Shown: positions 57,695-64,000 of the stretch, in pieces
How positions within the stretch are numbered: the first letter of the stretch is position 1
Layout: each line of letters starts with the position of its first letter
Source of the DNA: Plazaster borealis
Taxonomy: Eukaryota > Echinodermata > Asteroidea > Forcipulatida > Labidiasteridae
Reading direction: 5' to 3'
DNA: 64,000 bases
NCBI GenBank assembly: GCA_021014325.1
Contig: CM037464.1
Location: 8,029,127 to 8,093,126 of the forward strand
Notes under the pieces: model-generated
Told to the model about the DNA's origin: nothing
Database searches by the model: none
What the model saw: only the letters and a program-made list of their open reading frames with translations
Made by a program: the position numbers and the translations under genes

Positions 57695-59162
57695 TAGAGG
57701 AGTCATTGGCTTCAATACAAAACCATTAGGGCGTTGATTCGGTGAGTAAACGGGACGTATAGCTCACAATAATATGAGCATGCGCACACTGATACTGCAC
57801 ACAGACACGTCCATGCACGTAGCTGGTAGCTCGGGCGGGTAGCTCGGGCGGGTAGCGCGGCGCAAATAAAAATAAAAATTAAAACATTACAATAAAAATT
57901 ATAAAAAAAACCTCCAACGCCTTGATCAAGGCTAACAAAAACGAAGTTTCATCTTTACCAAGTATGTATTGCTCCGTATATAGATTTGGTAAAACTGGAC
58001 CTTTAAGGTGACGGCATGTTGAACTTAATTACGTCACTGTCACATGAATATTTTGTTTTGGAAGTAACACATCCCAGCTTGAATACGTGCAAAGTTTCAG
58101 CTTGATCACAAAAGTTGTGCTGTACGTATATAGACTCTTGTAAAACATTACCTTTGTGGTAATATAATGTGACAACAAAAATGTTGCCACGAATACGTCA
58201 CTCCATATTTCATCCGTATTGACCTTCCAAGCCTCATACAAAATGAAATTTGATTGCAGCTTGCTTTGTTCCCAAGATATGTAATAAAAACAGATTAAAA
58301 TTAGTAAGAAATAATGTGATGACGTCATCGTGACATCACTTCAAATAGTAGCAGTCAATGTCGTTGTCTAATAATACACCAAGTTCCAACTCGTTCGGAT
58401 TTGTGGTTTGGTAGATACATGGCTTCAAAAAGTGCACATTAAAGGCAATACCACGTGACACATGATGACGTCATCAATTTACGACTCCACACATGGTGTG
58501 CATGAAGGTATTATGTATACCAATTTTGAAACGACTTTAATAAACTTCGTCACAGACGTCTAGTAAAACCATAGAGAAAGGTAAAACTATGTTTTGAAAA
58601 GTTTTTAACCTGTCGCTAGGAGCGCTCTTGATATTTATGACGTCACTGGTCCTATTACAAAACCAGACACCTCCCGGACTATAGCATCGTTGAAAATAAC
58701 TTAAAACAAATTACTTAAATTACAAGGCACTTCCGGTTTCGACCGGAAGTAGAGATCCGGAAAAAGAAGTTATAAAAAAAAGAAGGAAAACAAAAAGTTG
58801 TTCGGGCTAAGGCCCGTCGTACACCAATAAACCCAAAACAAACAAACAATAGGTGTTCGGCTGATCACGCCGATCGCCTTTTTAGTTCATGTTTTATGGT
58901 CAAACGTGAGGCGTCGGAAATTAAGGTCACCTTTAAATATTTATATAGATAATTTCCAAGATTTGCAAAATTACAATTTACAATTTCTAAATTTAGCCTT
59001 TTGTTATTAAAACCACATTCAATGGGTGAAATTTAAAAAAAGATCGTAATACAAGTTTTTTTTCTGAAACAACTGCCTCAATACACGCTATAGCTGCTAT
59101 GAGGTGCACGGAAGTCCAGATTCTCGCGAAAGCTCGTACGCTCTCGAGGTCAACTTACACAG
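57695..59162. other. intergenic stretch, no gene seen
   Basis: Includes a duplicated GTAGCTCGGGCGG near 57830, an inverted pair CACTTCCGGTTTCGACCGGAAGT at 58730-58752, and a minus-strand TCTATATAAATATTTAAAGG near 58935-58955 that resembles a Helitron 5' end without an identifiable 3' partner. Confidence 0.4.
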
Positions 59163-59984
59163 TGTTATGAGATCCTAATACATGTACATTAGTTACGTGT
59201 GTTCAACGCACGCTGTCAATCATTCTTTGTGTGTAAGGTCGTTAACCCTAGTGGGCGGTGCTAATAGAATGATCTAGAGTAGTACTTTCTAGAAAACGAC
59301 ACAAATCCTTTATATACGGGCTGGGGGTAAATCTAGGTCGGGACACAAATACTCAAGACTTGTGGAAGCTACGACTTCTGTGATTGTGATTCAACTCGTT
59401 GGCGGAGCTTTTGGTAGAGTTCGCTTTTGACCGAGTGCAGTTAAAGAGCTTAATTTAAATCCGGAAAGGACAGTTTCGAACTTAATCTACAGTTCGGTAT
59501 TTTGGGGTCTTCTTCCCCATATTTTGTGGCGGGTGTCAGATTGTGTACCCGTTGTTGCTTCGTCTTCTTCTGGACATTTTTCGGAGTGAGTTCGCCCCGT
59601 GATAGCTCATAGTCACATCGGCAAAGAACTGTTTTACCGCCCCTGGAGTTGATCGTTTTAGAGCCAGTGTATGTGATCCTCGCTGTATCTTCTGTTGCCG
59701 TGATCCTCGCCTGTATTTCATCCCGGTTGACGTATTAGCCCGTAAGATTACTTATTTTGTATAAAATCTAATTTTAATGTACACTTGTTTTACTCAATCA
59801 TTGTACGTTTGTTAAACCCAATCGGTATTTGAAGTGGCTGACAGTTTCATCATTAAATCATTTTGATTCTGTGTTCTTTACATCCGTGTCACCTTGTTTG
59901 ATTTCTTTGTTGCATCTGAGAAAATTCAGGCTTTTTTGAGTGATTTATATTCACGGATAGTTTGGAGATTTTTGGATCGTAACA
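59163..59984 (+). mobile_element. solo LTR, 822 bp, same family as 42190-43050
   Basis: TGTTATGAGA...GATCGTAACA, flanked by ACAG on both sides (59159-59162, 59985-59988). TTTATATA near 59303. Shorter than its relative, with a deletion near 59270-59290 and scattered substitutions, so the two inserted separately. Confidence 0.87.
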
Positions 59985-59988
59985 ACAG

Positions 59989-60443
59989 TATATTGTAAAT
60001 AAATAATAATACAAACAAAAGTATGTCCAATGTGAATGGGTAGTTATTTGCCCACAACCTTGAATAAGTTTTGTATTTTCGCCCACCATTGCAAAAAAAG
60101 AGTTGGGCTTTGTTTTACCCATTAATATTCCTACAGCGTGTACAAAGGTCAGGGATTTTGAGTAGGCCTATCTTTGCGATCTTTGAACTCGTGTCTGATT
60201 TGGCAATCATGATTCATTTATATTGCACACCCTCTCAGTTGGATGCCGATGAGTAGCTTTCGAACTGTTTTATGGTTGCATTGACTGATACGATCATTAA
60301 ATAACAGAACTTGAATCCATGGTGCTGCCGTGAATTGTTTATGCAGACGTTAAACCAGCCTTGCTGCCTCTACTGCTTTATATTATTCTGGAAGTCCTGA
60401 ATGTTTTGCGGGCGTTTGTTTTGGGGACTCTCGGTCGTGAAGG
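59989..60443. other. 5' flank or leader of the right SLC5-like gene
   Basis: No repeat of note. The in-frame TGA at 60438-60440 precedes the start codon by three bases. A solo LTR with its own promoter signals ends 459 bp upstream of that codon, in the same orientation. Confidence 0.4.
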
Positions 60444-60590
60444 ATGGATGGTGATCGGCCGCTGTTCAGCTGGCCAGATTACGTTGTTCTCGGTGTGGTC
60501 TTGTCGCTGTCTTCGCTCATCGGAATATTCTATGCAGTGCGGGCCAGGAAGAGGGGGACCACAAATGAGTTTATGGTGGCGAACAAGCAG
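60444..60590 (+). CDS. SLC5-family transporter-like gene, first coding exon (rest outside window)
   Basis: 49 codons beginning MDGDRPLFSWPDYVVLGVV and ending FMVANKQ at a CAG|GTAATT donor, phase 0. The exon encodes a short N-terminus, the first membrane helix (DYVVLGVVLSLSSLIGIFYAV), the RARKRGTTNEF loop and the VANKQ motif that in SMCT-type transporters precedes the second helix. Length and phase equal those of exon 1 of the left gene (4632-4778), which differs clearly in sequence. The start is fixed by a stop codon just upstream. No matching exon 2 is found up to 64000, so intron 1 exceeds 3.4 kb, as in the left gene. It is transcribed away from the left gene. Confidence 0.8.
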
Positions 60591-61137
60591 GTAATTTCAA
60601 GAAATAAACCACAGGGGAAACTGACTGGGTTCACTTAAATTTAATTTTGGAGGTGAACAAAGAAAAAGTAACTAGCACAGGATTTGAACCCGCGGCCTCT
60701 GGATGGCGTCTCCCTATTAATACAAAATAGTCGTGCAGGTTCACCCTTTGATATGCTCTGCCATTGGTATACCAGATATAGGGAACAATGGGAGCATATG
60801 ATTTGGGGCTATATAGTTACGCTTTTTAGATGACCTTCTTACACACGTGTGCCTTTAGTGTACAATCGAAAACGTTGGTGCCCCGCAAGTTACCTTGGGC
60901 CTATGTACAGTTTGTTTTCTTCTTATTCTGCTTTTACCTATACTTACTGTACCATTTGATTTTTAAATCCCGTTTAATACAATGTTCTGTTATTGCTAAT
61001 ACGGGTCTTATCTTTGTCCAATTAAATAGCGTTCTTTCATTTACACAATTCATCATACGCATGCAGTATGCGGTACAAACCATTATATCCAATCAGAGGC
61101 CATGAAGTGCAATACAGCCCCGCCCACTGTTTATAAA
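60591..61137 (+). other. intron of the right SLC5-like gene
   Basis: Contains a GGATTTGAACCCGCGGCCTC segment near 60682 resembling a tRNA B-box (old SINE or tRNA pseudogene fragment). No exon. Confidence 0.45.
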
Positions 61138-63411
61138 CTAGCGAGATGCCGCGCTTCGCGCGGCACCCGCTAGGTGGGCGCAATTTTTGCGTTCGGAAAG
61201 TGGGGTAAGTGGGGTAATTGGAGAGGGTATCAGAGCAGAGGGTATCATTTTCTGAATTAGTTTGGTATAGATATTTAAAATCAGTACGCATGAAGCTAAT
61301 TATGATGAAACGTTGGGCATGCAAAAGGTGTTGAGTGGGTTCGAAACGTCGCCTTCCCTCACCCTTCTCGCCCCCTTTTGTCGACTACGAAGCATAAGTT
61401 GTTGAGTTTTAATATTTGGGAAGGATATACTTGTCAATGATGCATGCTTGGCATGATATGTAGGTTTTTTAATATATGTTAAGACTTGTTGAAGTGTCTT
61501 ACATAGGCCTGAGCAAAATCCACTGGTTTATTGTAGGCTATGAAGTGCTTCTGTGCTCCTAAAACTTTTTTTTCAAAATGTGTTTATTACTTGATTTGCT
61601 TGTTTCTTTTTACCATACTCATCCATGATTCATCCAACGCCACGTCCCACGATGCACACAAAACGTTGTGTCGGAACATACAATGCAGTAAATATCTATG
61701 CCCTGATTTTTCTCAGCTTCTTTATTACCCGTAAAACGTATTTTCCATTGCTGTTATACACGTAACATGTATCTTTCAGCGAAATTATATTTTTTAAAAT
61801 GAAACTGGAAGCATGGGAAAACGTGGCGGACAGTGAGCATCGAGGAAAGACGCGGACCAACCACCCGTTAGAAAAAAAAAATTATGTTTGAATATGCAAA
61901 GTTTATCCCAAAATCAACACCAACAAATCATCTGACCCTCGCGCAAGCTCCGCTACAGACTAAGCCCGCCGCAAAAATAAACCCATGCCTGACGGGTATT
62001 AAACACGCAAGGACCGACCAGTGCGGGTGTCCAGCTACCGGTGCACGCTTTCGCGGGGAGACGTCGGAACACCAACGCAGACCCCAACCCACGGGTACCC
62101 CGAAACATTGTTTATTGCACTCATGAGAAATTACCTTATTCATGCCACGCTGCTTCTGAATGTTCACAGATTATGTGTTGAAGGAACCAAGGACTTTTAG
62201 TGACATAAAATGGTATAACAATTTGTGGAGAAATATTTTATATCATTTTTATTTATAAAATGTGCACAAAATATGTTATCAAAGTTAATAAAACTACTAT
62301 GAACTTATACTAAGACTGTTGGGAAATTGGGGCGGAGCGACAACAAATTGGGGCGGACAGCGACAACCCAGGTGTTGAAGGAACCAAGGACTTTTAGTAA
62401 CATAAAATGGTATAACAATTTGTGGAGAAATATTTTATATCATTTTTATTTATAAAATGTGCACAAAATATGTTATCAAAGTTAATAAAACTACTATGAA
62501 CTTATACCAAGACTGTTGGGAAATTGGGGCGGACAGCGACAACAAATTGGGGCGGACAGCGACAACCCAGGTGTTGAAGGAACCAAGGACTTTTAGTAAC
62601 ATAAAATGGTATAACAATTTGTGGAGAAATATTTTATATCATTTTTATTTATAAAAATATGTGCACAAAATGTGTTATCAAAGTTAATAAAACTACTATG
62701 AACTTATACCAAGACGTGACTGTTGGGAAATTGGGACGGACAGCGACAACCCAGGAAAGACGCGGACCTATCACCTGTGAGAAAAAAATGGCATCCGGCT
62801 CGAGAACGCGTCTCCGGAAGGCACGCCGTCGGGACACCAGTCAAGAAAGATGGCGACCAAAGATGGAGGATAAAAATCCAGTCAACATCCCCACGCCGCT
62901 CGAGGGGGACCATGTCACAAATTGTGTATTGCGTGCATTCATGAGAAATTACCTTAGCCATGCAACGCTACTTCTCACTCTTCATTGAAAAGACTCGTGT
63001 TGTTAGAACTGTGGACTTTTGGTGACACAAAATGCAGTAGATATTTATTAATAAATTATTTAATACCATTTTACCCACAAAAACGTGCAACAAATATCTT
63101 CTGAAGACAAACAACATTAAAACAATCTTATCGAGAGAGCTGGGAAATTGTGGCAAACACCCAAGACCAAGGAAATAAGGACCAATCACACGTGAGAAAA
63201 AAATTGGCACCCGGCTCCAGAACCAGTGTCCGGTAGGCAAGCCGCCGGGACACCAGTCGAGAAAGATAGCGACCCAAGATGGCGACCAAAAAAAGATGGT
63301 AGCCCAGCGGCATCCTCGTCCTCAAGGGGGGCGAGGTCACCGAGCGCAAGCGGACGGTCGGATCTCGCAGCGCCGCGGGGAGGAAGTTGGCACCGATTTT
63401 AATAATATAGA
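61138..63411 (-). mobile_element. non-autonomous Helitron-like element (C)
   Basis: Minus strand: the 3' hairpin (GTGCCGCGC...GCGCGGCA) ends CTCGCTAG|T at 61138; a 5'-like TCTATATTATTAAAATCGG starts at 63411, though the preceding base is G, not the expected A. The family module of Helitrons A and B recurs at 61960-62105. Size about 2.27 kb. No Rep/helicase. The 5' limit is less certain than the 3' limit. Confidence 0.6.
62175..62755. repeat. three tandem ~198-bp copies inside Helitron C
   Basis: Copies start GTGTTGAAGGAACCAAGGAC at 62175, 62372 and 62571 and end with GGGGCGGACAGCGACAACCC. Nearly identical, with a few base changes and small indels. Confidence 0.93.
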
Positions 63412-64000
63412 CGTCTTTTTGACCACCATTTTCTATTGGCAGCCTTGAGTAGCACAACATCGATAACTTGGCACAAAGTTTGCCTCAAAAAACATTTACA
63501 CCCTTTGCTATGAATATGAAAATCAAGTACTTTCGATTTGTTTTGGGCGGCAACTATTAATTCGTCAGTGGTTTTGGCTATTGTACTAATATTAAAGTTT
63601 TAGTTTATAATAATTTCAATGGAACATGTTTTGCTGTGGAGGCCGCCCATACTTGTGCCAACAAAACTTGCAGCTGTGACGTTGCAAACACCTTTTAAAA
63701 ACCTTTAAAAGGGTCTATAGGAGTACAGGAATATAAACTACGTGTATTGTGGCATTGGATTTCTTTAACTGTACAAGGACCACATGACAATGAAAGGAAT
63801 CTGGTGTAATCGTAGGTAATTCAAAACAACGTTGGGCTTGGGTGTTGTATTATTAGAAACCAGGTCGATTTGCCCAATCACGGTATGCAATGACATTAGG
63901 CGAGCCTGTGTCGTTCAATATGTCTTCCGATTGGACGGTAGTCGTAGAACGGTATAAATCGCACAGTGAACAGTCTTATTAACGACAGAAAACTATTTTC
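63412..64000 (+). other. intron of the right SLC5-like gene, right edge
   Basis: No exon or repeat recognised to the end of the window. Confidence 0.4.

Noticed and set aside
60670..60710. tRNA gene at the GGATTTGAACCCGCGGCC segment
   Set aside because: Only a B-box-like piece is present; acceptor and anticodon stems cannot be completed.

Overview
This is a repeat-rich animal nuclear region, not bacterial. Split genes with GT/AG introns, TTAGGG-type interstitial telomere repeats, Gypsy, Penelope-like and CR1/L2-like retrotransposons, Helitrons, a P-superfamily-like DNA transposon and many MITEs point to a marine deuterostome invertebrate. An echinoderm is my preferred guess, but that is inference from repeat flavour and the recurrent GTAGGCCTA motif; the species cannot be read from the sequence.

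Only three host genes can be supported. At the left edge (minus strand, 713-4778) are the first two coding exons of an SLC5-family sodium-coupled monocarboxylate transporter-like gene that runs off the window. At 29474-34053 (plus) is a complete four-exon ATPSCKMT (FAM173B) gene, a mitochondrial lysine methyltransferase of 219 residues. At 60444-60590 (plus) is the first coding exon of a second SLC5-like gene, identical in length and phase to the left one and transcribed in the opposite direction. The two transporter genes therefore point away from each other across about 56 kb.

Almost everything else is mobile or repetitive DNA. From left to right: a 2.8-kb unclassified DNA transposon with ~0.6-kb inverted ends inside the left gene's intron (1407-4229); a broken CR1/L2-like LINE (8345-11440); GC-rich and AT-rich minisatellites and Helitron-like 3' ends (12.6-16.9 kb); a LINE C-terminal remnant (17.56-18.13 kb); a near-perfect 1.53-kb tandem duplication (19321-22384); interstitial telomere repeats enclosed in an inverted repeat (22451-22707); a chain of P-like elements, including a 5.2-kb one with a THAP-domain remnant (23622-29297) that ends just upstream of ATPSCKMT; a tRNA-derived SINE in an ATPSCKMT intron; a Penelope-like fragment; two 201-bp P-like MITEs; two solo LTRs; and a three-layer nest at 45980-57694 made of a Helitron, a second Helitron of the same family inside it, and a young Gypsy element inside that. 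A third Helitron-like element occupies 61138-63411.

No tRNA, rRNA or CRISPR locus is supported. No bacterial-style operon or defence system is present. The most interesting content is transposon biology: the THAP-bearing P-like family with its MITEs and repeated target site, the telomeric array inside an inverted repeat, and the nested Helitron/Gypsy structure.
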